DNA of 64,000 nucleotides from Akkermansia muciniphila (lineage in GTDB: Bacteria; Verrucomicrobiota; Verrucomicrobiia; Limisphaerales; UBA9464), in assembly GCA_945898055.1 (NCBI GenBank), contig CAMDGV010000003.1, positions 85,070 through 149,069 on the forward strand, in the 5' to 3' direction. Shown here piece by piece: positions 55,137-64,000 of this stretch; position 1 is the stretch's first letter, and each line of letters starts with the position of its first letter. The translations under genes were made by a program, and so were the position numbers. The notes under the pieces were generated by a model. That model was not told where the DNA came from. It worked only from the letters and a program-made list of their open reading frames with translations, and made no database searches.

Positions 55137-56267
55137 ATGTCACTTACTTCTCGCTGCGGCTTGGCTCTCGCTCTCGCCGCACTCACTGTCTGCTTACACG
55201 CGGATGATCCGGCGCCCGCCGTCAAGAAGGTCGCCTCAGCCCCAGGGAAAAACTTGCTTTCTTCTGACGCCGGCACGGCTTGGAAGGAGGTCGAGTCCGC
55301 CTTGGTCCCACCCAAACCACCGGCCGATTGGTCTGAAAATAAGCCGACCGACGAACAAAAAGAATCGTTCCGAAAAATCATGGCGGCAGGGGCGGGCTTA
55401 GCGGCAGACAAATCCAAGGAATTCTTTACCCGGTTTAAAGACCATCCTGAGGCGGCGCGGGCCAAGGGGTTGTATCGTGACCTCCTTCAGGCAGCCGTTC
55501 AAATGGGCCAAATAGAACGAACAACTGAGCTAGAGGCACTGGGGCCGGATCTTAGTCGACCACCCGCACCTGAACCGGGGCCCTTTGAGAAAAAGATGCA
55601 GTCCGCGGTGGCCGAAGCTCAAAAGCTTCAAAGCAAAGGGATGGAAGTCATGCTCGGTGATTTTGAGAAACGCCTCCGCGAGATTCAAAAGGAATTCCCT
55701 ACTCGCGGTGAAATCTACGCGGCTTTGATGGAAATTGCTCAAATGAGCGGGGGCGAAACCTCCACTCGCCTGATCGCGGAGATTATTGCGGCGAAGAATG
55801 CCCCCAAGGAAATTCAGGAAGTGGCTCTCGGTATGAAGCGGAAGTTGGACCTGATCGGCAAACCAGTGGACATCCAATTTACGGCGACGGACGGACGTAA
55901 AATCAATCTCGCAGAGATGAAAGGGAAAGTGATCTTAATCGATTTCTGGGCGACGTGGTGTGGGCCTTGTGTCGCCGAAATTCCTAATGTCGTCGCCGCC
56001 TACGAGAAACTGAACCCGAAAGGATTCGAGATCGTCGGCATTAGTTTCGACGAAGACAAAGACGCTTTGGCCTCTTTCGTCAAAAAGAAAAAAATGCCAT
56101 GGGCACAATTCTTTGATGGTGCTGGTTGGAAGAATAAATTCGGGCAGAGCTTTGGGATCAATAGTATTCCCTCAATGTGGTTAATCGACAAAAAGGGGAA
56201 CCTCCGAGACCTCGAAGGAAGAACAGAATTGATCAGCAAAGTCGAAAAGATGCTTGCTGAAAAATAA
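55137..56267 (+). CDS. TlpA-like thioredoxin-fold secreted protein
   Basis: 376 residues from ATG at 55137, with GGAGG 13 bases upstream; a TTG at 55101 is less likely. Signal peptide ends near LHA-DD. A helical N-terminal half (~40-235) with no known match precedes a thioredoxin domain. Its active site is W-C-G-P-C (Cys about 274 and 277) and the cis-Pro is in NSIPSMWL. It is probably a periplasmic thiol-disulfide reductase. The unusual part is the long helical N-terminal domain. Confidence 0.85.
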   Translation: MSLTSRCGLALALAALTVCLHADDPAPAVKKVASAPGKNLLSSDAGTAWKEVESALVPPKPPADWSENKPTDEQKESFRKIMAAGAGLAADKSKEFFTRFKDHPEAARAKGLYRDLLQAAVQMGQIERTTELEALGPDLSRPPAPEPGPFEKKMQSAVAEAQKLQSKGMEVMLGDFEKRLREIQKEFPTRGEIYAALMEIAQMSGGETSTRLIAEIIAAKNAPKEIQEVALGMKRKLDLIGKPVDIQFTATDGRKINLAEMKGKVILIDFWATWCGPCVAEIPNVVAAYEKLNPKGFEIVGISFDEDKDALASFVKKKKMPWAQFFDGAGWKNKFGQSFGINSIPSMWLIDKKGNLRDLEGRTELISKVEKMLAEK

Positions 56268-56584
56268 GGCGGGACCGATGTAGGCATTTTTAGGAGAGAA
56301 TTCCTTTAAATCTCTCCTGATAAGCGGGTGAAAGTTGGGGCATCGCCACCGATGACCCACCGATTTTTACCAAAGCGTAGATCGCCTTCTTGAGACGCGC
56401 CGATTTCACGGCCTGCTGCTGCGGCGGGCTTTCGTGAGCCCGACACCGTAAATTCCTTCAAAGCCCCTGTTGACCGCGTCGCTTTGACGAAGATACGGTC
56501 AAATATCAAGTTGTCAGAAATCGGCTTTTCTTCGTCAGATCGACCTTAAAAATTAAAACAAAGTTCATCTCTAATTTAAAATGA
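56268..56584. other. Intergenic region with an 8-bp perfect stem
   Basis: AGGAGAGA (56292-56299) and TCTCTCCT (56311-56318) form a perfect stem-loop shortly after the TlpA stop; no T-run follows on the plus strand, so it is an uncertain terminator. The last 60 bases before 56585 become AT-rich. No gene seen. Confidence 0.45.
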
Positions 56585-58852
56585 ATGATTAATTATTTAA
56601 ATCCCGATTTTAACGATTTGCCGGGTCGTAAATCTTTTCTACCTGGTTACAGGCGTGGACTGGAGAAAGTTGAACATTCTGCTGTTTCAATTATTACCCC
56701 ATATAACAATCAAGCCTCACTATTGATTGAAACGTTTAACTCCCTCCAGAGCCAATCGTTACAAAACTGGGAATGGATCATTGTTGAAGATCAGGTCACC
56801 GACGCTGGGGCTAAAAATTTCTTAGCCAAGGTCGTCGCAAATGACCTTCGGATTAAGGTCGTAAAACACCTAAAGAGTGCCACAGCCTCGGCACTAAGGA
56901 TTGGACTGCAACATTCGACTGGGCGCTATGTCTGTTATCTCAGATCCAGCGATATGATCGAGCCCACGTATCTGGAGAAATGCATTTGGTTTTTGGATTC
57001 AAATCAAGAATTTTCATTTTGCAATTCGTATAGCGTCATTCTGGGCGAAAAGAATTATTTAGAAACCACCGGTCTGCATCAGGACGAAGCCCTTTTAAAA
57101 TCCCAGAATATTCCGCCCATTTTACTGTTTCGTCGAACTGCCTCGATGGAATGCGGCGGTTTTAGTGACTCCACTGGGCTTTCCGGCGATGACCAAGAGC
57201 TTCGGCTGACCTTGGCTCGGGCCGGACATTGGGGTTACACGATTTCCGAATATCTACAATGGCATCGTAAAGCGGGTGGGGTGTTTAATGGAGAAGACTC
57301 GGAATCTGATCGCAAAGGGAAGGCGCCGAGCAAACGGCAGATTAAACCCGCCGTCGTGAATAAGCGGGGCCCCAAACCCTCAAGACGGCGTGCGGCGTCC
57401 TACGAGACGCTTCTTAGAACGTCGGATGTCATTAATCCCCTAGCCCCTAGTCCGTCTGGGTGCCGTCGGATTTTGTTTATCCTTCCTTGGATGGTGACCG
57501 GCGGGGCTGATCGGATGAATCTTGATTTGATCGAAGGACTGACGTCGAAGGGAGTAGACGTAACGGCTTGTATCACTTTAAAAGGGGATCATCGTTGGGC
57601 AGATCAGTACTATCGCTTGACGCCAGATATTTTTGTTTTACCCAACGTCCTTCGGCCCGTCGATTACCCACGGTTTCTGGCGTATTTAATTCAATCGCGA
57701 CGGATCGAAACGGTTCTCATTGTTGGCAGCACGCTCGGATACCAATTGCTTCCTTACCTCAGAGCGACATCACCCGGCGTCGCGTTTTTAGACTTATGCC
57801 ATGTTGAAGAACCCCATTGGATGAATGGAGGGCACCCAAGATTTGGGGTCGGCTATCAGGATGTTCTCGATCTAAACGTAGTTAGCACGCGGCACTTGTC
57901 AGAATGGATGCAGGAGCGAGGGGCCGATAGTTCAAGAATCAGGGTGCTCTACTCCGGTATTCGTACGGCTCAATTAACCCGCCCAACCGAGGTGCGTGCT
58001 CAATTACGATTGGAGTTAAACATTCCAATTCACCTGCCGGTGATTGTCTTTGCTGGACGACTTTGTGAGCAAAAGCGACCTGCTTTGCTGGCGGAGATTT
58101 TAAAGGCCGCCCGCGATTCAGGCTTAAAATTCCGAGCATTGATCCTCGGTGAGGGCGAATTAAGAGGTCCACTAGAAGTGCTCCTTAACCGATACCAGTT
58201 GACGGAAGTGGTGCAAATGTTGGGCTCGGTCTCGCATGCTCGATGGCTCGAAGTGCTTGTCGCTTCGGATCTATTTCTGATGCCTTCTCAATATGAAGGA
58301 ATTTCGATTGCGCTGCTTGAGGCGATGGCGGCCGGCGTGGTTCCGGTGGTAGCTTGCGTTGGTGGGCAAGGGGAGATTACCAGTGGTTTAGAGGCCTTTA
58401 TTATTCCACACGGACCGACCGAACTTCAGGATTACTTGACTGCGATTTCCCGTTTGATCACTGACTCGGCAGAACTACGGCACTTTTCACAGCACTGCAA
58501 GGCGCTCGCTCAATCCAATCATTCTTGGGAGGGTATGATTGAAAATTGCGAGTCGATTTTTAACGAGGCTCATCGTTTGAGAGTGGAGCAACCGCGAAAC
58601 CCAATTAGCCCGAATTTTGGACGAGAACTCGTATCGCAAGCTTTTGAATGTAATCGACTGAGCGAGTCAGCAGGCTGGATTGGAAACGTTGATTCAGACG
58701 AATCGGGTGCAGAGACGAATGCACTGGCGGTGGCAAAGTTAGCCCTGCGTTTAGGCCAAACTCGAATGGGCCGATTGCTGTTAAATAGCTACCTGTTTAA
58801 GCTGATTAAGAAAAGATGGGTCGGCAAATTCTCCGGTTCTGGCGCGACCTAG
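56585..58852 (+). CDS. Two-domain glycosyltransferase (GT2-GT4 fusion)
   Basis: 755 residues from ATG at 56585. Residues ~33-230 are a GT-A GT2 domain: SIITPYNNQASLLIETFNSL and NWEWIIVEDQ. Its expected acidic metal motif reads YLRSSDMIEP, so the first Asp of DxD is missing. A basic linker (~235-285) joins a GT-B GT4 domain: FILPWMVTGGADRMNLDLIE, VFAGRLCEQKRP, and the E-x7-E motif in YEGISIALLEAMAAGVVPV. Such fusions act in surface-polysaccharide assembly. It precedes an epimerase gene by 50 bases. Confidence 0.85.
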   Translation: MINYLNPDFNDLPGRKSFLPGYRRGLEKVEHSAVSIITPYNNQASLLIETFNSLQSQSLQNWEWIIVEDQVTDAGAKNFLAKVVANDLRIKVVKHLKSATASALRIGLQHSTGRYVCYLRSSDMIEPTYLEKCIWFLDSNQEFSFCNSYSVILGEKNYLETTGLHQDEALLKSQNIPPILLFRRTASMECGGFSDSTGLSGDDQELRLTLARAGHWGYTISEYLQWHRKAGGVFNGEDSESDRKGKAPSKRQIKPAVVNKRGPKPSRRRAASYETLLRTSDVINPLAPSPSGCRRILFILPWMVTGGADRMNLDLIEGLTSKGVDVTACITLKGDHRWADQYYRLTPDIFVLPNVLRPVDYPRFLAYLIQSRRIETVLIVGSTLGYQLLPYLRATSPGVAFLDLCHVEEPHWMNGGHPRFGVGYQDVLDLNVVSTRHLSEWMQERGADSSRIRVLYSGIRTAQLTRPTEVRAQLRLELNIPIHLPVIVFAGRLCEQKRPALLAEILKAARDSGLKFRALILGEGELRGPLEVLLNRYQLTEVVQMLGSVSHARWLEVLVASDLFLMPSQYEGISIALLEAMAAGVVPVVACVGGQGEITSGLEAFIIPHGPTELQDYLTAISRLITDSAELRHFSQHCKALAQSNHSWEGMIENCESIFNEAHRLRVEQPRNPISPNFGRELVSQAFECNRLSESAGWIGNVDSDESGAETNALAVAKLALRLGQTRMGRLLLNSYLFKLIKKRWVGKFSGSGAT

Positions 58853-58902
58853 ATTCTCTCTCTTAAGCTCTACCTTTTAAGTGGCGTGACTCTCCATATT
58901 TT

Positions 58903-59844
58903 ATGAAAATATTAGTATTCGGTGGTGGCGGCTTTATTGGGTCGGCAATCGTAGACCGTCTGCTGTTAGATCGGCATCAAGTGAGGGTCTTCGAAAGACC
59001 TCGCGTGGCACTCTATCGCCAATTCACCGCGACGGAGTCGATCGAATGGGTCACTGGGGAATTTTCAAGTGCTACCGATGTAACCCACGCAATGATCGGC
59101 GTTGATGTTGTTTTACATCTCGTCTCAACCACCCTGCCCAAAACTTCTAATGACAACCCCATTTATGATGTTCAAAGCAATCTGGTTTCAACTTTGCAAA
59201 TGTTGAATGTAATGATCGATCAGAAGGTTCGGCGGATTATATTTATATCGTCGGGTGGCACCGTTTATGGCAAGCCAACCTATGTACCAATCGACGAATT
59301 GCACCCCACGGAACCGATGGTTTCCTATGGTATCACCAAGCTCGCGATTGAAAAATATTTGCAACTTTACCAACATCTTTATGGGCTAAATGTTACCATC
59401 CTAAGAGTTGCTAATCCCTACGGCGAGCGTCAAAGAATTGGAACCGCACAGGGTGCCGTGACGGTTTTCCTTGATCGTGCATTGAAGGGGCTTCCGATTG
59501 AAATATGGGGTGATGGTAGCGTGACGCGTGATTACCTTCACGTGAGTGATGTGGCAGAAGCTTTCGCCCGAGCGGTAAGCTATTCAGGAGCAAAGAATTG
59601 CTTCAATATTAGTTCAGGAACTGGCACGAGCCTAAATGAGTTGGTATCTATAATTAAAGAGGTGAGTCGGCAAGAGGTTGAAGTACGCTATTTTCCTGGT
59701 CGATCGTTTGATGTTCCGGTGAATGTGTTGAGCAATGATTTAGCGCGGACCGAACTAAATTGGGTGCCCTCAATTTCAATGCACGACGGTATAGGCCGAG
59801 TAGCCACCTGGATGAGATCAGTTTTGCAAAGTAAGACTCTTTGA
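58903..59844 (+). CDS. NAD-dependent sugar-nucleotide epimerase/dehydratase
   Basis: 313 residues from ATG at 58903. The extended-SDR NAD motif is GGGGFIG (residues 8-14), with SSGGTVYG and the catalytic Y-x3-K in SYGITK. RVANPYGERQRIG and DGSVTRDYLHVSDVAEAF are typical of UDP-glucose 4-epimerase-like enzymes. It probably supplies an activated sugar to the preceding GT2-GT4 protein. The exact sugar cannot be told. Confidence 0.88.
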   Translation: MKILVFGGGGFIGSAIVDRLLLDRHQVRVFERPRVALYRQFTATESIEWVTGEFSSATDVTHAMIGVDVVLHLVSTTLPKTSNDNPIYDVQSNLVSTLQMLNVMIDQKVRRIIFISSGGTVYGKPTYVPIDELHPTEPMVSYGITKLAIEKYLQLYQHLYGLNVTILRVANPYGERQRIGTAQGAVTVFLDRALKGLPIEIWGDGSVTRDYLHVSDVAEAFARAVSYSGAKNCFNISSGTGTSLNELVSIIKEVSRQEVEVRYFPGRSFDVPVNVLSNDLARTELNWVPSISMHDGIGRVATWMRSVLQSKTL

Positions 59845-60198
59845 TTGGGCGTGACTCAAAGGGTTGGCGGCGGGCCATCTCCAATGTTCCCGAACCAAAC
59901 AGGTGATTGGCAGTCGAGGCTGGGCCGACGGTGAACGGGCAATTTTGAGTGAGGCCGTGATTTTTTGATCCGGCAGCGACTCTTGCTAAGGCCCCCTTGA
60001 TTGCCCCATGAAACTCTGAGGAGATCCTCCTCGGAGAGTGGACCTTCTTGGGTTCACAAATGGTCAAAACAGGGTGACCTGAAAGGAGGCCTTTGGGCTT
60101 GAATTTATTGGAGTCGATTTAGAAACCGTTGGAAGGAAGGAGGCTCAGTGGCAACTTCAGGGTCCCAACTTGATCGAGTAAAAGACGTTGGATTTTCT
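59845..60198. other. Intergenic region, no gene seen
   Basis: It lies between the convergent epimerase and lpxD genes. An imperfect stem (ACTCT..AGGAG / CTCCT..AGAGT) lies near 60014-60041. No T-rich terminator and no RNA family recognised. Confidence 0.4.
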
Positions 60199-61245
60199 TC
60201 AAATAGGCGGGGCGGCGGGGCGACCAACCACCCGTTCTAATTCACTTACTCGTCGCAATAATTCGGGCAATCGTTCCATCGAGAGGTACTGGCGCTTTAT
60301 CACCCGATCAGGGCCCGCGGGCGAGCCTAGCCATTTTTGCCCCTCAGGAACGGCATTCATCACCCCCGATTGAGCGGCGATGGTAACCCGATCCCCGATC
60401 CGTAAATGCCCAGCGATACCAGCTTGGCCAGCGATGGTGACATAATTTCCAATCCGGGTACTTCCGGCAATGCCGACTTGGGCGACCACGATGCAATGTT
60501 CGCCGAGGGTCACATTGTGAGCGATCTGGACGAGATTATCGATCTTGGTTCCGCGGCCAATGACAGTGGCTCCAAGGGCCGCACGGTCGATTGTCACATT
60601 TGCCCCGATCTCGACGTCATCCTGAATGAGGACATGACCAACCTGAGGCACCTTGAGGTGACGCCCCTGATCGAAGACATATCCAAATCCATCCGACCCA
60701 ATCACTGTTCCGGAATGGATACGCACCCGAAGCCCCAGAATGGTGCGAGGATACAGCGTCACATTGGGATACAATTGGCAACCGGCTCCCACCACACAAT
60801 CATCTCCTACCGTGACTCGACCGATCAGAGTCACAGCAGGGCCAATGGAAGCGCGTTCACCAATGATACAGTGCGGCCCAACCTGAGCACTGGAGTCGAT
60901 TACAGCGGATTCGGCGACTACTGATGATGGATGGATACCTGGTTCCAATGGAGGTTCTGGAAAGAAGAGCGGAAGAACTTGAGCAAACCCCACTCGAGCG
61001 TTGTCCACTCGGATCAGAATCTTCCCAGTTGAGGAGGTAAAGTCGCCAGCGACTAGCACGGCAGTGGCTTTACTTTGGTCAGCGCGGCTAAAATAGGCCT
61101 CGTTTTCTGCGAAGGTTAAATCCCACTGCCGGGCACTATCCGCCGGCGCAAATCCTCGAATCAAAGCGGTGTCGTCTCCTATCACTCGCCCTGAAATTTT
61201 TTTGGCGATTTCTGCTACACTGTAAACGGTTAGATTAGCGGACAT
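60199..61245 (-). CDS. lpxD: UDP-3-O-acylglucosamine N-acyltransferase
   Basis: 348 residues from ATG at 61245, normal length. N-terminal uridine-binding domain (~1-100, with GFAPADSARQWDLTF) is followed by hexapeptide repeats of a left-handed beta-helix (IGERASIGPAVTLIG, IGSDGFGYVFDQGRHLKVPQ). The catalytic His lies in QIAHNV. A C-terminal helix follows. It adds the second acyl chain in lipid A synthesis. No fabZ or lpxA lies beside it. Confidence 0.95.
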   Translation of the reverse strand: MSANLTVYSVAEIAKKISGRVIGDDTALIRGFAPADSARQWDLTFAENEAYFSRADQSKATAVLVAGDFTSSTGKILIRVDNARVGFAQVLPLFFPEPPLEPGIHPSSVVAESAVIDSSAQVGPHCIIGERASIGPAVTLIGRVTVGDDCVVGAGCQLYPNVTLYPRTILGLRVRIHSGTVIGSDGFGYVFDQGRHLKVPQVGHVLIQDDVEIGANVTIDRAALGATVIGRGTKIDNLVQIAHNVTLGEHCIVVAQVGIAGSTRIGNYVTIAGQAGIAGHLRIGDRVTIAAQSGVMNAVPEGQKWLGSPAGPDRVIKRQYLSMERLPELLRRVSELERVVGRPAAPPI

Positions 61246-61474
61246 AAGTCTTCAGATTCTGAGAGAGGAGAGCGATTAGGGTGATGGATTAGCCAGAAGG
61301 CAGTTTACCGCTTGAACAGTCCGCAGTCCGACCGATTCAGAGCAAAATGGATTATCCGCAATCGGCATCATCGGCGGAAGAGCATGAGCGTAGTCACCGA
61401 CCGAAACCAGACAATCTCAGGTTTGCTCAGTCACTTTTGCCGAGGCTCAATTTTTGAAATTTTCGACAAAAATG

Positions 61475-61502
61475 TTGACTGTTTCAACCAGATCTATAGA
61501 AA
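61475..61502 (+). promoter_or_regulatory. Possible promoter of the tRNA-Asp gene
   Basis: TTGACT at 61475-61480 is followed by TATAGA (61495) or TAGAAA (61497), giving spacing of 14 or 16 bases, 14-21 bases upstream of the tRNA 5' end. The -35 is good, the -10 ambiguous. Confidence 0.35.
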
Positions 61503-61515
61503 AACGGTCCCCCGC

Positions 61516-61592
61516 GGGGGTGTAGCTCAATTGGTTAGAGCGCTGCCCTGTCACGGCAGAGGTTACGGGTTCGAGTCCCGCCACTCCCGCCA
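61516..61592 (+). tRNA. tRNA-Asp (anticodon GUC)
   Basis: 77 bases fold as a standard cloverleaf: acceptor GGGGGTG/CACTCCC, D-arm GCTC/GAGC, anticodon stem CTGCC/GGCAG with loop CTGTCAC (anticodon GTC), T-loop TTCGAGT and encoded GCCA 3' end. The outermost T-stem pair is A-C (ACGGG/CCCGC), a mismatch. A15-T48 is a normal Levitt pair. Confidence 0.97.
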
Positions 61593-61606
61593 CTTTCCCG
61601 CGGCCT

Positions 61607-61640
61607 CCTGAGATTCCCTAGGATCTCAGGATTTTTCTTT
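61607..61640 (+). terminator. Terminator of tRNA-Asp
   Basis: CCTGAGAT (61607-61614) pairs with ATCTCAGG (61623-61630) over an 8-base loop and is followed by a T-run (ATTTTTCTTT). Confidence 0.8.
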
Positions 61641-61870
61641 TAAGGCCTCTACAAGGGCACCGTGAAATTCTGATTCAAAAAATGAGCAGAGGTGGCCTAA
61701 AAACCAATGAATGACGGATCATTCTCCCTCCAGTCTTTTGTTTTTTGCTGAACTGACGGTCCGCTATTCCTAATCTTAACCGAGAATCAAGACGACACCG
61801 CGACCCTGCGGCTCTCGGCCAATTTACAACCTTTTGTGACCAAAGAGTTGGGGCCACTTGATCAGAGCTG

Positions 61871-62680
61871 TTAGTACCAATAAACGGTATCGCCACCCGG
61901 ACCGCCGGCGGCGCGGGCCTTAATTTGTGCCTTGGGTCGAATGATCACACTCCCATCTGCTTGTCCCACCGGTTGATCCGGACTCAGGGAAAACTCGAGG
62001 AACAGTCGGCTAACCTTGGGTGCATTAAAGCGGCCAAGATGCCCTACATCCCAAGTGACCGATCCGGGTGTATCGCTGACACGATGGGTGATAAATGCCC
62101 GTGATGAATCGCATTCATCAGTCGTCTTGGGCCAAGACGGTTCAAGATCGGAGGCCTTTGGATCCTTGCTGCCGCTCTGGGACTGGAACTTCATAGATGG
62201 AAAGTTAGCGAGCCACATATAAGGCGTGTACACCATGGAGGCTGGGGTGTCCCATCCTCCGTAGTCTTTCGTAGAACCATCGGCAAAATTGGTCATGCTG
62301 GCGTAATTTAACCACAATTTCCCGAAGGTCTTCGCGGTGATCGGGCAGATGAGGATCTTGGTCTCTTGCAGGTACTTGCCCTTCATGGAATCCACAATGC
62401 TGTCCTTGCGACCGCCGGTGCGGTGGTAATCTGGACTTCCATCATCATGCTGCTGAAACCGACCGCGGTTGTCGTCCGCATACATGATTTGAGCCAAGTG
62501 TTGGCCCCGGATATTGTTTACGCACACGATCCGACTCCCCCGGTATTTGGCCTTCGCTAAGCCAGGCAAAAGCATTCCAGCCAAGATAGCAATAATTGCG
62601 ATCACCACGAGTAATTCGATCAACGTAAATCCACGGCGACGATGGGGATGATGACCACTCATAAGCGTTGATCGTTGCAT
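61871..62680 (-). CDS. Prepilin-type N-terminal domain protein (pseudopilin G-like)
   Basis: About 269 residues from ATG at 62680 (ATG at 62662 and GTG at 62704 are alternatives). A basic leader ending RRRG precedes [18 protein letters not shown] with Glu at +5. The globular part has a [18 protein letters not shown] segment and the Asp-rich GHLGRFN region common in these solitary proteins. It is the second such protein in the window and, like the first, has no secretion-system neighbours. Confidence 0.83.
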   Translation of the reverse strand: MQRSTLMSGHHPHRRRGFTLIELLVVIAIIAILAGMLLPGLAKAKYRGSRIVCVNNIRGQHLAQIMYADDNRGRFQQHDDGSPDYHRTGGRKDSIVDSMKGKYLQETKILICPITAKTFGKLWLNYASMTNFADGSTKDYGGWDTPASMVYTPYMWLANFPSMKFQSQSGSKDPKASDLEPSWPKTTDECDSSRAFITHRVSDTPGSVTWDVGHLGRFNAPKVSRLFLEFSLSPDQPVGQADGSVIIRPKAQIKARAAGGPGGDTVYWY

Positions 62681-62894
62681 GATTATTGACTGAAAAAGAA
62701 TCACCTTGATTTGTCAACCTATCGTTGTGCCTCCGAAAACACCCCGACCTCGCTCAATGCGGAAAGGTTGATCTAACCAACTGACCGATTCGTGTTCTGG
62801 TGCCTGCTCCCTTCTGTGTCTTCTGTGGTACCCCGTCTTGGAGTTTGGACTCAAACCGCTGGACAGTGAAAACGAGCCTGCCCAGACTCCCTCA

Positions 62895-64000
62895 ATGAGC
62901 CCCGGTCTTTTTTTCATTAAACCTCTGGCGACCGCCTCGTCCGGTTTTTGCCGCCGAATCAGGTCGATGATCTGGGCCGGCTTTTCTTTCGCAGTCGCCG
63001 CGAGTGCAGCGGCGTCCGCTGACTGGCCCGCTTGGCGCGGTCCGACGCACGATGGCCTTGCGACGTCGGGCCAAAATCCCCCCGTGCAATGGAGCGAAAC
63101 CAATGGCGTCCTGTGGAAGGCCGCTCTCCCTGGGCGCGGGCACGGTTCGCCGACGGTGGTGGGCGATCGCGTTTATCTCGCCACGGCCGATCCTGCAAAG
63201 CAGTCACAGTCCGTGCTCAGTCTGGACCGGCACACTGGGAAAATTGTCTGGCAAACGGAAGTGCACGGAAGCAAAGCCGATCCTGGTAAACATGCCAATT
63301 CTTCAGCAGCCTCTTCAACCGTGGCGTGGGATGGCGAGCGCTTGTTCATCAACTTTCTGAACGGCAAAGCGGTCCACACCACGGCGCTGGATGCGGACGG
63401 CAAAATTCTTTGGCAACAGAAAGTCTGTGACTTCCTCGTTCATCAGGGTTTCGCCTCTTCGCCGATGGTTCACGAATCGCTGGTGCTGGTCTCGGCGGAC
63501 AGTCGGGCGGGCGGGGCCGTCGTGGGGCTCGACCGTAAGAGCGGACGGATCGTCTGGAGCGAGCCGCGCCCGAAACTGCCGAATTACACCAGTCCTTCGA
63601 TCTTGCAAGCCGGTGGCCGCGCGCAAATGGTGCTGGCTGGCTGCAACCTGATGACCAGCTTGGATCCGTTGACCGGTAAAAAACTCTGGGAAATCGTCGG
63701 CTCGACGGAAGAATGCGTGGGCTCTGCAGTGACAGACGGTGTGCGGGTGTTTGCCGGCGGCGGTTGGCCTAAAAACCACACGGTGGCAATCAAGGCCGAT
63801 GGTTCGGGCCAAGTCGCTTGGCAGAACACCGCACGCGTGTATGTGCCCTCAATGATCGTGAAGGCCGGTCATCTTTACGCCGTGATGGACGCGGGCCTAG
63901 CGGTCTGCTGGAAATCCGATACGGGCGCGGAATTATGGAAGGAGCGGCTAGGCGGCGAATTCTTTGGCTCGCCGGTGATGGTGGACGACCGGATTTATGC
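62895..64000 (+). CDS. Secreted PQQ-type beta-propeller protein (5' part only)
   Basis: The frame is open from ATG at 62895 to the right edge, at least 368 residues. The ATG at 62967 is an alternative, but the longer start supplies an RRIR n-region before the hydrophobic segment (WAGFSFAVAASAAASA). The mature part starts WPAWRGP, a classic opening for PQQ-binding-like propellers in Planctomycetes/Verrucomicrobiota. Repeats with W motifs follow (DRHTGKIVWQTEV, DADGKILWQQKV, DRKSGRIVWSE, DPLTGKKLWEIV). Function is unclear; members are periplasmic and many no longer bind PQQ. Confidence 0.85.
   Translation, partial: MSPGLFFIKPLATASSGFCRRIRSMIWAGFSFAVAASAAASADWPAWRGPTHDGLATSGQNPPVQWSETNGVLWKAALPGRGHGSPTVVGDRVYLATADPAKQSQSVLSLDRHTGKIVWQTEVHGSKADPGKHANSSAASSTVAWDGERLFINFLNGKAVHTTALDADGKILWQQKVCDFLVHQGFASSPMVHESLVLVSADSRAGGAVVGLDRKSGRIVWSEPRPKLPNYTSPSILQAGGRAQMVLAGCNLMTSLDPLTGKKLWEIVGSTEECVGSAVTDGVRVFAGGGWPKNHTVAIKADGSGQVAWQNTARVYVPSMIVKAGHLYAVMDAGLAVCWKSDTGAELWKERLGGEFFGSPVMVDDRIY

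Noticed and set aside
56306..56509. 67-residue minus-strand ORF
   Set aside because: No signature, no ribosome-binding site, and it includes the stem-loop region after the TlpA gene.
61312..61611. 99-residue plus-strand ORF
   Set aside because: It runs through the tRNA-Asp gene; the C-terminal half is translated tRNA.
63315..63812. 165-residue minus-strand frame at the right edge
   Set aside because: It is antisense to the PQQ-type propeller gene, which has repeated W motifs and a signal peptide.

Overview
The window looks like a chromosome segment from a Gram-negative, diderm member of the Verrucomicrobiota, possibly near the Limisphaerales/Pedosphaera group. Reasons: two solitary prepilin-type proteins with the [19 protein letters not shown] leader seen in Verrucomicrobiota and Planctomycetes; two DUF1501 proteins, one with a cytochrome-c/DUF1549/DUF1553 partner; a DUF1080 protein; LamG-rich secreted proteins; LPS genes (kdsA, lpxD); futalosine-pathway mqnE. 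The taxon is inferred from gene families, not from a marker gene.

Layout. 0-0.4 kb: tail of a dGTPase. 0.8-5.9 kb (minus): an envelope operon of a glycine-zipper protein, LpoB-like, TPR (COG3014-like) and YcfL-like lipoproteins, an unknown periplasmic protein and a membrane protein. 6.0-11.5 kb (plus): TPR membrane protein, purL, thrC. 11.6-16.4 kb (minus): MacA/MacB-type efflux system with a separate ATPase and two paralogous permeases. 16.6-19.0 kb: two GT4 glycosyltransferases. 19.1-22.8 kb (minus): an unpartnered DUF1501 protein, moaA, a coiled-coil protein. 22.9-25.5 kb (plus): Lon-N domain protein, DUF1844 protein, two ABC-2 permeases without an ATPase. 26.0-31.5 kb: pseudopilin plus a 1536-residue LamG/Ig/PhoD protein. 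31.8-36.0 kb: signal peptidase I, an NTF2-like protein, a molybdopterin-domain protein, a metallo-beta-lactamase-fold protein, an amino-acid-type binding lipoprotein.

36-39.5 kb is the accessory region. It has a divergent pair (HD-like hydrolase and a small protein-tyrosine-phosphatase-fold protein), then a gene graveyard: a frameshifted IS1634-type transposase tail, an AT-rich two-ORF cassette, an N-terminal stub of a BREX-type PglX methyltransferase, and a Fic-family pseudogene with at least three separate lesions, one a perfect 17-bp tandem duplication. No intact defence system remains.

39.5-49.3 kb is housekeeping: kdsA, a DASS carboxylate transporter, recD2, typA, a DUF1080 protein, mqnE. 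49.3-56.3 kb: DUF1501 with its DUF1549/DUF1553 cytochrome partner, a beta-propeller protein and a TlpA-like thioredoxin. 56.6-61.2 kb: a GT2-GT4 fusion glycosyltransferase, a sugar-nucleotide epimerase and lpxD. 61.5 kb: tRNA-Asp(GUC) with a terminator. The right end holds a second pseudopilin and the start of a secreted PQQ-type beta-propeller protein that runs off the window.

I did not find a complete, clearly new system. The best leads are the LpoB/YcfL-type lipoprotein operon with its extra partners, the decayed BREX/Fic locus with its AT-rich insertion, and the HD/phosphatase pair.
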